Below the pieces are notes generated by a model, which saw only the letters and a program-made list of their open reading frames with translations, did no database searches and had not been told where the DNA came from. From contig NZ_ATYB01000008.1 in assembly GCF_000427465.1 (NCBI RefSeq), positions 1,240,001 to 1,304,000 on the forward strand: a DNA stretch of 64,000 nucleotides. Reading direction: 5' to 3'. The position numbers and the translations under genes are program-made. This DNA is from Sinorhizobium arboris LMG 14919. Its GTDB lineage: Bacteria > Pseudomonadota > Alphaproteobacteria > Rhizobiales > Rhizobiaceae. Positions 44,595 through 54,485 of the stretch are shown one piece after another (position 1 is the first letter of the stretch; the number at the start of each line of letters is the position of its first letter).

Positions 44595-45797
44595 CTACAC
44601 CCGCTCCAGCGCCACCGCGATGCCCTGTCCGACGCCGATGCACATGGTGGAGAGTGATGCGCGGCCACCCGTCTCGGCAAGCTCCAGCGCCGCAGTTCCG
44701 GTGATGCGCGCACCCGACATGCCGAGCGGGTGACCGAGCGCGATGGCGCCGCCGTTGCGGTTGACGCGGGGATCGTCATCGGCGATGCCGAGCGCCCGCA
44801 GAACTGCGAGCCCCTGGCTGGCGAAGGCCTCGTTGAGCTCGATGACATCGAACTGATCCTGGCGCATAGCGAGGCGTGCCATGAGCTTCTGCGAGGCGGG
44901 CGCGGGGCCCATGCCCATGATCCTCGGCGGCACGCCGGCCGACGTGCCGCCGAGGATGCGGGCGATGGGTCTCAGGCGGTTCTTCTTGGCAGCCTCTTCG
45001 GAGGCGATGATCAGTGCAGCCGCACCGTCGTTGACACCGGACGCGTTGCCCGCGGTGACGGTGCCGCCCTCCCGGAAGGGTGCCTTGAGCCTCGCGAGCG
45101 CTTCGATCGTCGTGGCGCGCGGATGCTCGTCTCGGTCGATCACAACCGGCTCGCCCTTTCTCTGGGGGATGGTGACGGCGACGATCTCCCTGGCGAAGCG
45201 TCCGTTCGCCTGCGCGGCCGCCGCCTTTGCCTGGCTGCGTAGAGCGAACGCGTCCTGGTCCTCGCGCGAGACCTTGTAGTCTTCGGCGACGTTCTCGCCG
45301 GTCTCCGGCATGGAATCGACGCCATATTGCACCTTCATCAGCGGGTTGACGAAGCGCCAGCCGATCGTCGTGTCATGAATCTCGGCGTGGCGCGAAAAGG
45401 CGCCCTCGGCCTTCGGCAGCACGAAAGGCGCCCTCGACATGGATTCGACGCCGCCGGCGATCATCAGCTCCGCCTCGCCGGATTTGATCGCCCGCGCTGC
45501 CGCAATCACGGCATCCATGCCGGAGCCGCAGAGTCGGTTGATCGTCGTGCCGGGAACGCCGGTGGGGAGACCGGCAAGGAGCAGCGACATGCGGGCGACG
45601 TTGCGGTTGTCCTCGCCCGCCTGGTTGGCGCAGCCGAAGATGACGTCGTCGACCGCTTCCCAGTCGACCGATACGTTGCGGTCCATCAGCGCCTTCAGCG
45701 GAATGGCGCCGAGGTCGTCGGCGCGCACTGAAGCAAGCGAGCCGCCGAAGCGGCCGATCGGTGTGCGGATATAATCGCAGATATAAGCCTCGCGCAT
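44595..45797 (-). CDS. pcaF: Beta-ketoadipyl-CoA thiolase
   Basis: PcaF splits beta-ketoadipyl-CoA with CoA into succinyl-CoA and acetyl-CoA, the last step of the beta-ketoadipate pathway. The 400-residue protein has the thiolase nucleophile Cys90 (NRLCGSGMDAV), the acid-base His in GGAIALGHPLGMSGAR and the second Cys in STMCIGVGQG, with NEAFASQ upstream. Its ATG at 45797 overlaps the pcaJ stop by one base. It forms the pcaI-pcaJ-pcaF operon on the minus strand, divergent from the IclR-type regulator pcaR. Confidence 0.95.
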   Translation of the reverse strand: MREAYICDYIRTPIGRFGGSLASVRADDLGAIPLKALMDRNVSVDWEAVDDVIFGCANQAGEDNRNVARMSLLLAGLPTGVPGTTINRLCGSGMDAVIAAARAIKSGEAELMIAGGVESMSRAPFVLPKAEGAFSRHAEIHDTTIGWRFVNPLMKVQYGVDSMPETGENVAEDYKVSREDQDAFALRSQAKAAAAQANGRFAREIVAVTIPQRKGEPVVIDRDEHPRATTIEALARLKAPFREGGTVTAGNASGVNDGAAALIIASEEAAKKNRLRPIARILGGTSAGVPPRIMGMGPAPASQKLMARLAMRQDQFDVIELNEAFASQGLAVLRALGIADDDPRVNRNGGAIALGHPLGMSGARITGTAALELAETGGRASLSTMCIGVGQGIAVALERV

Positions 45798-46582
45798 CAC
45801 GCAGCCTCCTTTCCCGGGCCCTCATGAGCCTTTCGGGTGCGGGCGTTGATGTCGCGCAGCACCGAGAGCTCGGTCTGAGTGGGTGCCGGTGTTTCGACGA
45901 CGGTTCCCGCGAACTTGATCGCCCAGCCGCAATTCCCGGCGATCTGATCCCGGGCGACGCCGGGGTGGATGGAGGTCACGGTCAGTTCCTTCGTCTCCAG
46001 ATCCGGCTCCAGAATGCAGAGATCCGTGATGACGCGGGTCGGGCCGCTGGTCGTCAGCCCAAGCCGCTCACGATGATTGCCGCCTTCGCCGTGTCCCATG
46101 GAGGTGACGAAGGGCAGCGTCTCCACGAAGCCGCGCTTCGTCAGCGCCATGGTGATGAAGATGCGGCCGCAATTGGAGGCGATTTCCGGCGCACCGCCGC
46201 CTCCCGGCAGGCGCACCTTGGGATGGTCATAGGGGCCGACGACGGTGGTGTTGAGGTTGGCAAAACGGTCGATCTGCGCGCCGCCCAGAAAGCCCGTTGT
46301 TATCCGGCCGCCCTGAAGCCAGTAGCGGAACATTTCCGGCACCGAGACGGTGAAGAGCGCGGTATCGCAGAGCTCCCCGTCGCCGATCGAAAGCGGCAGC
46401 ACGTCGGGCTTCGTGCCGACCGTGCCGCTCTCGTAGATCAGCGTGATATCAGGTGCATGCGTCAGCCGGGCCACATTGCAGGCTGCAGACGGCGCGCCGA
46501 TGCCGACGAAGCAGACATCGTCGTTGGAGAGCGCCCGAGCCGCCGCGATCGTCATCATCTCGGTCGGGGTGAAATCCGTCAT
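45797..46582 (-). CDS. pcaJ: 3-oxoadipate CoA-transferase subunit B
   Basis: PcaJ is the second subunit of succinyl-CoA:3-oxoadipate CoA-transferase, 261 residues. The family-I CoA-transferase active site is seen in LIYESGTVG near residue 50, with Glu the nucleophile. Other family blocks are VRLPGGGGAPEIASNC and TDLCILEPD. It sits 12 bases after pcaI and overlaps pcaF. Confidence 0.93.
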   Translation of the reverse strand: MTDFTPTEMMTIAAARALSNDDVCFVGIGAPSAACNVARLTHAPDITLIYESGTVGTKPDVLPLSIGDGELCDTALFTVSVPEMFRYWLQGGRITTGFLGGAQIDRFANLNTTVVGPYDHPKVRLPGGGGAPEIASNCGRIFITMALTKRGFVETLPFVTSMGHGEGGNHRERLGLTTSGPTRVITDLCILEPDLETKELTVTSIHPGVARDQIAGNCGWAIKFAGTVVETPAPTQTELSVLRDINARTRKAHEGPGKEAA

Positions 46583-46594
46583 TGTCGCCTCCCT

Positions 46595-47455
46595 TCAAGC
46601 AACTTTGGCGGAGGTCTTCGCGGCGTGGTGGGCGAAGTCCTCAGGTTTCGCATCAAGGACGTTCTCCTTGATCCATGCGCTGAACGTCTCGCGGTCGCGG
46701 GCAATCTCGTCCCAGCGGATGTAGAAGGCGTTTGAGCGCGGATAATAGCCATGGGCATAGGACGGAAATGCGCCGCCCGGTACCTCAGCGACGGCCGTCA
46801 CAGCCCAGCCAGGCAGCACCACGGAGTTGGGCGAGGGCGGGGCGAGTTCGCCGACGATCTCCTCGACCGTCACGATCGAGCGCCTGGCGGCGAGCACCGC
46901 TTCCTTCTGCACTCCGATGATCCCCTCGATCAGCACGTTGCCCTTGCGGTCGGCACGCTGGGCATGGATGATCGTCACGTCCGGGCGGATTGCCGGCACG
47001 GCAGCGAGCATCTCGCCGGTAAACGGGCAGGCGATGCTTCTGATATTAAGGTTCACCTTCGGCAGGTCGGCGCCGACATAGCCGCGGAAGGTCGCAAACG
47101 GCAGGTTCGCGGCCCCCGCCTCATAGGCATTCGCCATGGCCGCATGCGAATGTTCCTCGATCTCGATCGGCCGCGGCCACTGGTTCTCCACCGCATCCCG
47201 GAAGCGGTGCAGCGAGCCGACGCCCGGATTGCCGCCCCAGGAGAACTTCATGCCGCGTGCCGCGCCGACGCCGATCAACTGGTCGTAGAGGATGTCCGGC
47301 GTCATGCGCACGAGGAACAAGTCCTTCCGGCCCTGGCGGATCACCTCGTGTCCTGCGGCATAGGGGATCAGGTGCGTAAAGCCTTCCATGGCAACCGTAT
47401 CGCCGTCCCGGACATTTTCGGCCACCGCCTCGGCAAGAGACATAATCTTCGCCAT
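46595..47455 (-). CDS. pcaI: 3-oxoadipate CoA-transferase subunit A
   Basis: PcaI is the first subunit of the CoA-transferase that activates beta-ketoadipate with succinyl-CoA. The 286-residue protein starts MAKIMSLAEAVAENVRDGDTVAMEGF and has the family stretches MKFSWGGNPGVGSLHRFRDA and VTIIHAQRADRKGNV. ATG 47455 follows GAGGAGGAAAG, an excellent ribosome site; 15 further upstream codons lack support. It heads pcaIJF and is divergent from pcaR with the PcaR box in the shared intergenic region. Confidence 0.93.
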   Translation of the reverse strand: MAKIMSLAEAVAENVRDGDTVAMEGFTHLIPYAAGHEVIRQGRKDLFLVRMTPDILYDQLIGVGAARGMKFSWGGNPGVGSLHRFRDAVENQWPRPIEIEEHSHAAMANAYEAGAANLPFATFRGYVGADLPKVNLNIRSIACPFTGEMLAAVPAIRPDVTIIHAQRADRKGNVLIEGIIGVQKEAVLAARRSIVTVEEIVGELAPPSPNSVVLPGWAVTAVAEVPGGAFPSYAHGYYPRSNAFYIRWDEIARDRETFSAWIKENVLDAKPEDFAHHAAKTSAKVA

Positions 47456-47566
47456 CGCTTTCCTCCTCTGATTTCGCAAGGTCGGCGGCCGAGCCTTCAC
47501 ACGGCATCCCCGTCAAAGCGATCGCTAAGAAATAAGCGCCCGTCCCGCCCAGGCGTCAATATTTTT

Positions 47567-47601
47567 TGTGCGGCATTTGATTTTTGTTCGTATATCGCAC
47601 A
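47567..47601. promoter_or_regulatory. PcaR operator region between pcaI and pcaR
   Basis: GTTCGTATATCGCAC (47586-47600) closely matches the PcaR box described in pseudomonads (GTTCGATAATCGCAC). An upstream TGTGCG (47567-47572) mirrors CGCACA (47596-47601), giving a second half-site. The position between the divergent start codons would let PcaR control both genes. Confidence 0.7.
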
Positions 47602-47636
47602 TAAATAGCTACTGTTAAGAGCAGGAGGGCACCGCC

Positions 47637-48392
47637 ATGCGGGAAACGGACTTCGTCAGCGGCTTTGCACGTGGCCTGAGGGTGATCGAAGCTTTCGGCG
47701 AGGCTCAGCCGCGTCTTTCCATCGCAGATGCCGCAAGGATAACCGGGCTGGACAGAGCGGCGGTCAGGCGCTCGCTGCTGACGCTCTCGGAACTCGGCTA
47801 TGCCGACTACGACGGCAAGTTCTTCACGCTCACGCCGAAGATCCTGCGGCTCGGCCACGCCTATCTCTCGGCAACGCCGCTGCCGACGATCGTCCAGCCT
47901 TATCTCGACCAGCTCTCGGAAAAGGCCGGGCAGAGCGCTTCTGCCTCTGTTCTCGACGGGACCGAGATCGTCTACGTGGCGCGCGCCTCACAGCGCCGGG
48001 TGATGTCGATCAATCTGATGCCGGGCTCGCGTCTTCCCGCCTACTGCGCTTCGATGGGAAGGGTGCTGCTTGCATCACTGTCCGAGGCCGAGGCACGCGG
48101 CATTCTCGGACGTTCCGAATTGAGGGCAAACACGCCGCGCACCAGAACCGACCCGGAAGAGCTGATGACCGAATTGCGGCGGGTTCGCGATGAGGGCTAT
48201 GCGATTATCGACCAGGAGCTGGAGCTTGGCCTCTGCTCGATCGCGGTACCGATCGCCAATGATCGCGGACAGGTAGTCGCTGCCTTGAACATCGGCGCAC
48301 CGGCCGCCCACGTGCCGGCCTGCGAGATGGCAGAGCGCTATTTGCCGCTGCTTAGGGAGACGCAAGCCGCGCTGCGGCTTGTGCTGCGGTAG
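47637..48392 (+). CDS. pcaR: IclR-family regulator of beta-ketoadipate genes
   Basis: This 251-residue regulator has an N-terminal winged helix-turn-helix (PRLSIADAARITGLDRAAVRRSLLTLSELGYADYDGKFFTL) and the IclR effector domain (VLDGTEIVYVARASQRRVMSINLMPGSRLPAYCASMGRVLLA, IIDQELELGLCSIAVPI). Divergence from pcaIJF and the operator sequence identify it as PcaR, which in pseudomonads activates in response to beta-ketoadipate. ATG 47637 has GCAGGAGGGC upstream. Confidence 0.9.
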   Translation: MRETDFVSGFARGLRVIEAFGEAQPRLSIADAARITGLDRAAVRRSLLTLSELGYADYDGKFFTLTPKILRLGHAYLSATPLPTIVQPYLDQLSEKAGQSASASVLDGTEIVYVARASQRRVMSINLMPGSRLPAYCASMGRVLLASLSEAEARGILGRSELRANTPRTRTDPEELMTELRRVRDEGYAIIDQELELGLCSIAVPIANDRGQVVAALNIGAPAAHVPACEMAERYLPLLRETQAALRLVLR

Positions 48393-48511
48393 CGCATCTC
48401 CGGCCGAAGGATTCCTGCGGCCCGACGACTCGGGCTCGCTGGATTCCCGCGGCGAGCATAGGCGCCGCCGCACCGCCATCGACAGGCTCCGCGCGCCCTT
48501 CTTCCGCCCTC

Positions 48512-50257
48512 TCAATAGCCTCGCGCTGCGCCGGCGCCGATGCGGCTGTCCGCGGCGCCGTTATAGCGGGCGCCGCCGCCGGCCTCGATCTCGGCGATGT
48601 TCTCGCCGCCGACGAGGATGCCAGCTGCCTTGCCCCAGATCGTCCAATTCTTGTCGACCTGGACGTCATGGCCCATGGCGGACAGCAGCTTGCGCGTATC
48701 GGGCGAAAGCGCATAGGGCTCCATGAAGACTTTGTCCGGAAGCCACTGATGGTGGATGCGCGGCGCGTCGACGGCCTCCTGAATGTTCATGCCGTGGTCG
48801 ATCACGTTGATGATCGCTTCCAGCGTGATGGTGATGATGCGGGCACCGCCGGGGCTGCCGATGACCATGAAAGGCTTGCCATCCCTGGAGATGATCGTCG
48901 GGCTCATCGATGAGAGCGGCGTTTTGCCGGGCTCGATCGCATTCGCCTCGCCCTGTACGAGACCGTAGAGATTGGGCGTACCCGGCTTGGCGGTGAAATC
49001 GTCCATCTCGTTGTTGAGCAGAATACCGGTGCCGGGCGCGACGACGCCGGCGCCGAAGGAGCCGTTCAGCGTGTAAGTGACCGCGACCGCATTGCCCTCG
49101 TCGTCGATGATGGAGTAATGGGTCGTCTCCCTGCTTTCGGTAAAGCCCGCCGGCATCAGCTCCTGGGATGTTCCGGCCTTGAAGGGGTCGATCTTGGCGC
49201 GGATTTCCTTCGCGTAGTTCTTGTCGACGAGCTTTGCGACCGGGTTCTCGACGAAGGCGGGATCGCCGAGCGCCGTGTTGCGGTCGACATAGGCATGGCG
49301 CATCGCCTCGATCATCGCATGCACCGTCTCGGCCGAGCCGTAACCGAGATAGGAGAGCGGATAGCCCTCGAGGATGTTGAGAATTTCGCAGATGATCAAT
49401 CCGCCGGACGATGGCGGCGGCGAGGAGACGATGTCATAGCCGCGATAGCTGCACTTGACCGGCTCGAGCTCGCGGACCTGATAGCGCTCGAAGTCCTCCC
49501 TGGCGAGGATGCCGCCCTTATCCGTGCTCGCCTTGACGATCGCGTCCGCGATCGAACCTTTGTAGAAGGCGTCGGTGCCTTTCTCGGCAATGCTGGAAAG
49601 CGACGCGGCGAGATCGGTCTGGACCAGCCGGTCACCGGCTGCAAAAGGCCTGCCGTCCGGCTTCAGGAAGATCGCGGCGGCGGCCGGGTCCCGGGCGAGC
49701 CGCTCCGTCTCGCCGTCAAAAGACGCGATGTCGCCCTCTTCGAGCACGAAGCCTTCGCGAGCGAGCTCGATCGCCGGTGCGATCAGCTCCTGCAGCGGTC
49801 TTGTGCCGTAACGGCTGCGGGCGAACTCGAACCCCATGACCGGTCCGGGCACGCCGACGGCGAGATAGCCCTCGGTGCTCAATCCCTTGACGAGATTGCC
49901 ATTGTCGTCGAGATACATGGTCTTGGTGGCGGCAAGAGGCGCGCGCTCGCGAAAATCGAGGAAGGTCGTCTTGCCGTCCTTGAAGCGGATGGTCATGAAA
50001 CCGCCGCCGCCGATATTTCCGGCCGTCGGATAGACGACGGCGAGGGCATATCCGACCGCGACCGCCGCATCGATCGCATTGCCGCCCTTCCTCAGGACCT
50101 CGACGCCGATATCGGATGCAAGATGCTGAGCGGTCACGACCATGCCGTGCTCGGCCTTGACCGGCTCGGGCGAGGCCGCCAGGGCCTGCCGCGGTGCGAA
50201 GGCACTCAGCGCGACGATCAGGGTAATCGATAGGGACTTCAGACAGGGACTGCGCAT
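48512..50257 (-). CDS. ggt: Gamma-glutamyltransferase
   Basis: This 581-residue periplasmic enzyme transfers or hydrolyses gamma-glutamyl groups such as that of glutathione. It has a signal peptide (to about residue 28, ALAASPEP) and autoprocesses before the catalytic Thr378 of ESRETTHYSIID, which becomes the small-subunit N-terminus. Substrate-site blocks are GNIGGGGFMTIRFKDG, LLNNEMDDF, and SPTIISRDGKPFMVIGSPGGARI. It is convergent with pcaR and unrelated to the aromatic pathway as far as can be seen. No operon partner overlaps it. Confidence 0.94.
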   Translation of the reverse strand: MRSPCLKSLSITLIVALSAFAPRQALAASPEPVKAEHGMVVTAQHLASDIGVEVLRKGGNAIDAAVAVGYALAVVYPTAGNIGGGGFMTIRFKDGKTTFLDFRERAPLAATKTMYLDDNGNLVKGLSTEGYLAVGVPGPVMGFEFARSRYGTRPLQELIAPAIELAREGFVLEEGDIASFDGETERLARDPAAAAIFLKPDGRPFAAGDRLVQTDLAASLSSIAEKGTDAFYKGSIADAIVKASTDKGGILAREDFERYQVRELEPVKCSYRGYDIVSSPPPSSGGLIICEILNILEGYPLSYLGYGSAETVHAMIEAMRHAYVDRNTALGDPAFVENPVAKLVDKNYAKEIRAKIDPFKAGTSQELMPAGFTESRETTHYSIIDDEGNAVAVTYTLNGSFGAGVVAPGTGILLNNEMDDFTAKPGTPNLYGLVQGEANAIEPGKTPLSSMSPTIISRDGKPFMVIGSPGGARIITITLEAIINVIDHGMNIQEAVDAPRIHHQWLPDKVFMEPYALSPDTRKLLSAMGHDVQVDKNWTIWGKAAGILVGGENIAEIEAGGGARYNGAADSRIGAGAARGY

Positions 50258-50369
50258 GCTTTCCTCCCGGACAGGAATGGTGGTTCGGCGCGCGGGTGCG
50301 GATCACCCTTCAACCGTGGACTGTAGCATTAAAGATCATCGGTTGCAGTCGAAGTTGGTGCATGCCCGC

Positions 50370-51032
50370 TCAATCGCCGGAATAGCGTTCCTCGAGCCAC
50401 GGGTCGCCACGCATGTGATAGCCGTTCCGCTCCCAGAAGCCGGCGGAATCGGCTGCGCGGAAATCGATACGCTGGAGCCATTTGGCGCTTTTCCAGAAAT
50501 AGAGATGCGGAACCACCAGGCGCATCGGCCCGCCATGGGCACGCATGATGGGTGCCCCTTCCCAGCCGGTGGCGAGGATCGCGTCCTCGGCGGCGAAGTC
50601 GGCGAGGGGCAGATTGGTGGTGTAGCCGTCATAGCTCGTCAGCATGACATAGGCCGCCTCGGGCCTCGGCACCACGCGATCGAGAAGGTCGCGCGTGGAT
50701 ACACCGTGCCACCTGTTGTCGTAGCGCGACCAGGTCGTCACGCAATGGATGTCCGATAGGCTGTCGCTTTGAGGCAGCTTCTGAAAAGCGTTCCAGTCGA
50801 GCGAGAGCGGGTTCTCGACGAGGCCGGTCACCTCGAGGCGCCACGTCTCATGCGTCAGATGCGGCTGCTGACCGAGATCGAGAACCGGCCAGTCCCTGAC
50901 GAGATGCTGCCCGGGTGGCAGGCGGTCCGTCTCCGGACGGGCAATGCGGCCGGTAAGAAATTTGCCGTCGGCCGCCCAGCGGCGCTTCGTGGAAGTCAAT
51001 TTGGTTTCCGGCGCCTGTGTTTCGTCGGCCAC
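50370..51032 (-). CDS. Molybdopterin-dependent oxidoreductase, sulfite-oxidase/YedY fold
   Basis: This 220-residue protein is a SUOX-fold molybdopterin protein with the presumed Mo-ligand Cys97 in LSDIHCVTTWSRYDNRWHG, and MRAHGGPMRLVVPHLYFWKSAKWL typical of the family. It has no signal peptide from the GTG start at 51032, chosen because GGAGAG lies five bases before it; the open frame extends upstream to 51092. Relatives lacking a heme partner are often uncharacterised; sulfite oxidation or another oxygen-atom transfer is possible. It follows ggt on the same strand after 112 bases. Confidence 0.8.
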   Translation of the reverse strand: MADETQAPETKLTSTKRRWAADGKFLTGRIARPETDRLPPGQHLVRDWPVLDLGQQPHLTHETWRLEVTGLVENPLSLDWNAFQKLPQSDSLSDIHCVTTWSRYDNRWHGVSTRDLLDRVVPRPEAAYVMLTSYDGYTTNLPLADFAAEDAILATGWEGAPIMRAHGGPMRLVVPHLYFWKSAKWLQRIDFRAADSAGFWERNGYHMRGDPWLEERYSGD

Positions 51033-51146
51033 GACTGCTCTCCATCCATAGGCATGAACGGGAATTAGACGTCTCCCGAATGTCCACGTCAAGGCGAATA
51101 CGGGTCACGACGACTGCGAGTTGAGACGGCCGCGGCGTGATCAACT

Positions 51147-52034
51147 TCAGGCGCCAAGCCTTTCCCGTTCGGCAGTCCGCCAGGCGCGTGGCGTCATGCC
51201 GGTCCGGCGCAGGAAGAAGCGCGAGAAATAGGCCGGATCGGCAAAACCCAGGCGGAAGCCGATCTCCTGTACGCTGCCGCGGGTGAACAGAAGTTGCCGC
51301 CTCGCTTCGTCGACGAGTTTCCCGGCGATGACCTCGTGCACGCTCCGGCCGGTTGCCGCCCGGACGATACGGTTGAGGTGAGTGGGCGAGAGGCCGAGCG
51401 CATGGGCATAGAAGGAGGCTGGCCGGTGCGCGAGATAATGTTGCTGCAGGAGCGCGTCGAAGCGCTCCATCCTTCTTTCGTTCTCCGTCTCGGCTACACC
51501 CTTTCCGCCGCCGACGCTTTCCGCGAGCCGTGCAGTCAAGCCGAGGGCGGTCGTCAGATAACCGTCGAGCAGGCCGGTGCGGTGGCTGAGCCGCGTTTCC
51601 CATTCGGCGGCGAGACGGCGTAGCGTCTCGCCGACATAACGGCCGTCTTCGCTTCCGCCGAGCGGCGTCAGGCGTGGCGCCGCCGTCCAGGGTCCGAGGC
51701 GGCTTCTTCCGCCCGGTGTAATCGGCAGATGCGAAGCGAGCACGGTGAAGACGAAGCCGTCGACGTCCGGCGAGAAGCGGAAACCATGGCTGACCGCAGG
51801 CGGGATGGTGATGACCGCCGGCGGCGATATCGGCGCTACCGTCGCCTCAAAAACGGCATCTCCCGATCCCCCGGCGATGTACAATATCTGAAAGAAATTC
51901 TCGTGCCGATGCAGACCGATCTCCCAGCGATAGAGGCTGCTGCGTGCATGGATGGTCTCGCAATGCAGCCAGAAATCGGGCCTCTCGCCGGTTTCCTCGC
52001 CGTAAAGCTCGTAGGTCGGGACGGTTCGCTTCAT
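51147..52034 (-). CDS. pobR: AraC-family regulator of pobA
   Basis: This 295-residue regulator has an N-terminal cupin-like effector domain (WEIGLHRHENFFQILYIAGGSG, PAVSHGFRFSP) and a C-terminal AraC double helix-turn-helix (FYAHALGLSPTHLNRIVRAATGRSVHEVIAGKLVDEARRQLLFT, VQEIGFRLGFADPAYFSRFFLRRTGMTPRAWR). Divergence from pobA identifies it as PobR of the AraC type used in alphaproteobacteria (Acinetobacter uses an IclR type). ATG 52034 is preferred on length; the open frame runs to 52142, into the pobA leader. The 110 bases to pobA contain two ATGTCC repeats that may be its binding site. Confidence 0.86.
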   Translation of the reverse strand: MKRTVPTYELYGEETGERPDFWLHCETIHARSSLYRWEIGLHRHENFFQILYIAGGSGDAVFEATVAPISPPAVITIPPAVSHGFRFSPDVDGFVFTVLASHLPITPGGRSRLGPWTAAPRLTPLGGSEDGRYVGETLRRLAAEWETRLSHRTGLLDGYLTTALGLTARLAESVGGGKGVAETENERRMERFDALLQQHYLAHRPASFYAHALGLSPTHLNRIVRAATGRSVHEVIAGKLVDEARRQLLFTRGSVQEIGFRLGFADPAYFSRFFLRRTGMTPRAWRTAERERLGA

Positions 52035-52093
52035 TCGTCGTACTCTCACCAGATGTCCGAAAAGTGCAATTTCCTGGTGGAAATGTCCATTGA

Positions 52094-53317
<1,224 letters not shown>

Positions 53318-53410
53318 GGCACCACGCGAAAGCCTCGGCCAAGGCTTGCGCGCGAGTAGCGGCTCTGCTCGACTGCCGCCCGTGAGGGATTGCTGCCAGG
53401 AGAGGGTGCT

Positions 53411-54328
53411 ATGGGGCTTACGCTACGCCAGATCGAGGTGATCCGCGCGGTGATGATCGCCGGCACGATCGCCGGGGCGGCACGCCTGATGAACGTTGCC
53501 CAGCCGGGCGTCAGCCGGACGATGAAGCACATCGAAAGCGCGCTTGGGATAAAGCTCTTCGTCAAGAAGGCGGGGCGCTACGTGCCGACCGACGAAGCGC
53601 GTGGCATCTTCGCCCAGCTCCAGGAAGTCCATCGCAAGGTCGACGACCTGCAATTCTCGATCGGCCAGTTGGAACGCGGACGCGGTGTGGAACTCGCACT
53701 CGGCTCGGTGCCGAGCATCGCGAACGCGATGGTCCCGCAGGCGATTGCCACACTTATGCGGCGCTATCCCGACATCCGCATCAATTTCGATATTCTGAAG
53801 ATCGAGGAGGCGATCGACTATCTCCTGCTCGGCAAGGGAGAGTTGGTCGCCATGAGCTATCATCTCTCCCATCCCTCGATCACCTTCGAGCCCCTGTCGA
53901 AGGGGCACCTCGTCTGCATTGCCGCCAAAGAGCATCCGATTGCCGGCAGGTCCAGTATCTCCGCCCGCGAGATCGCCGAGCATCCGCTCATAGGCATCGA
54001 CCCGCGCGATCCCTACGGGGCGATCATGGCAGGCATATTCGAGAGGGAAAATCTCGAATATCACATCCCCATAAGAGCGCGATTCGGCACGACGGTGTGT
54101 GCGCTGGTCAGGCGGAATCTCGGTATCGCGGTCATCGATGCGTTCACCGTGGGCGACATGACCGGCCAGGGGTTGGCGATCATTCCGATCAGCGAGGATA
54201 CGGAATTCCAGACCTATGTCGCCTACCGCGCCGATGCCGCGCTCTCCAGCTATGCCGAACGGCTGGTGACGACGTTGCGGCGCGTGATGGACGATTCGAT
54301 AAGTCGTTCGCGCGGCGGATATGTCTGA
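53411..54328 (+). CDS. LysR-family regulator before the TctCBA-shikimate operon
   Basis: This 305-residue regulator has an N-terminal helix-turn-helix (LRQIEVIRAVMIAGTIAGAARLMNVAQPGVSRTMKHIES) and a LysR substrate-binding domain (ELALGSVPSIANAMVPQAIATLMRRYPDIRINFDIL). It precedes tctC on the same strand with 157 bases between, a common layout in which the regulator controls the transporter and enzyme operon. The inducer is probably the substrate (inference). ATG 53411 follows GAGAGGGTGC; a start at 53390 would add seven residues. Confidence 0.87.
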   Translation: MGLTLRQIEVIRAVMIAGTIAGAARLMNVAQPGVSRTMKHIESALGIKLFVKKAGRYVPTDEARGIFAQLQEVHRKVDDLQFSIGQLERGRGVELALGSVPSIANAMVPQAIATLMRRYPDIRINFDILKIEEAIDYLLLGKGELVAMSYHLSHPSITFEPLSKGHLVCIAAKEHPIAGRSSISAREIAEHPLIGIDPRDPYGAIMAGIFERENLEYHIPIRARFGTTVCALVRRNLGIAVIDAFTVGDMTGQGLAIIPISEDTEFQTYVAYRADAALSSYAERLVTTLRRVMDDSISRSRGGYV

Positions 54329-54485
54329 TAACTAAATGATATGGAGGATGGAGAAAACGGTATTTGCGTTATAGACGGAAGTCGACAATCATTCCTCGTC
54401 CAGCCGTGGATTCGGCATTGACCGCGGGCGGGGAGAACCTTCCGGTCACCTGGAAACCAATCGGATCATCTCTTGGGAGGAATAC

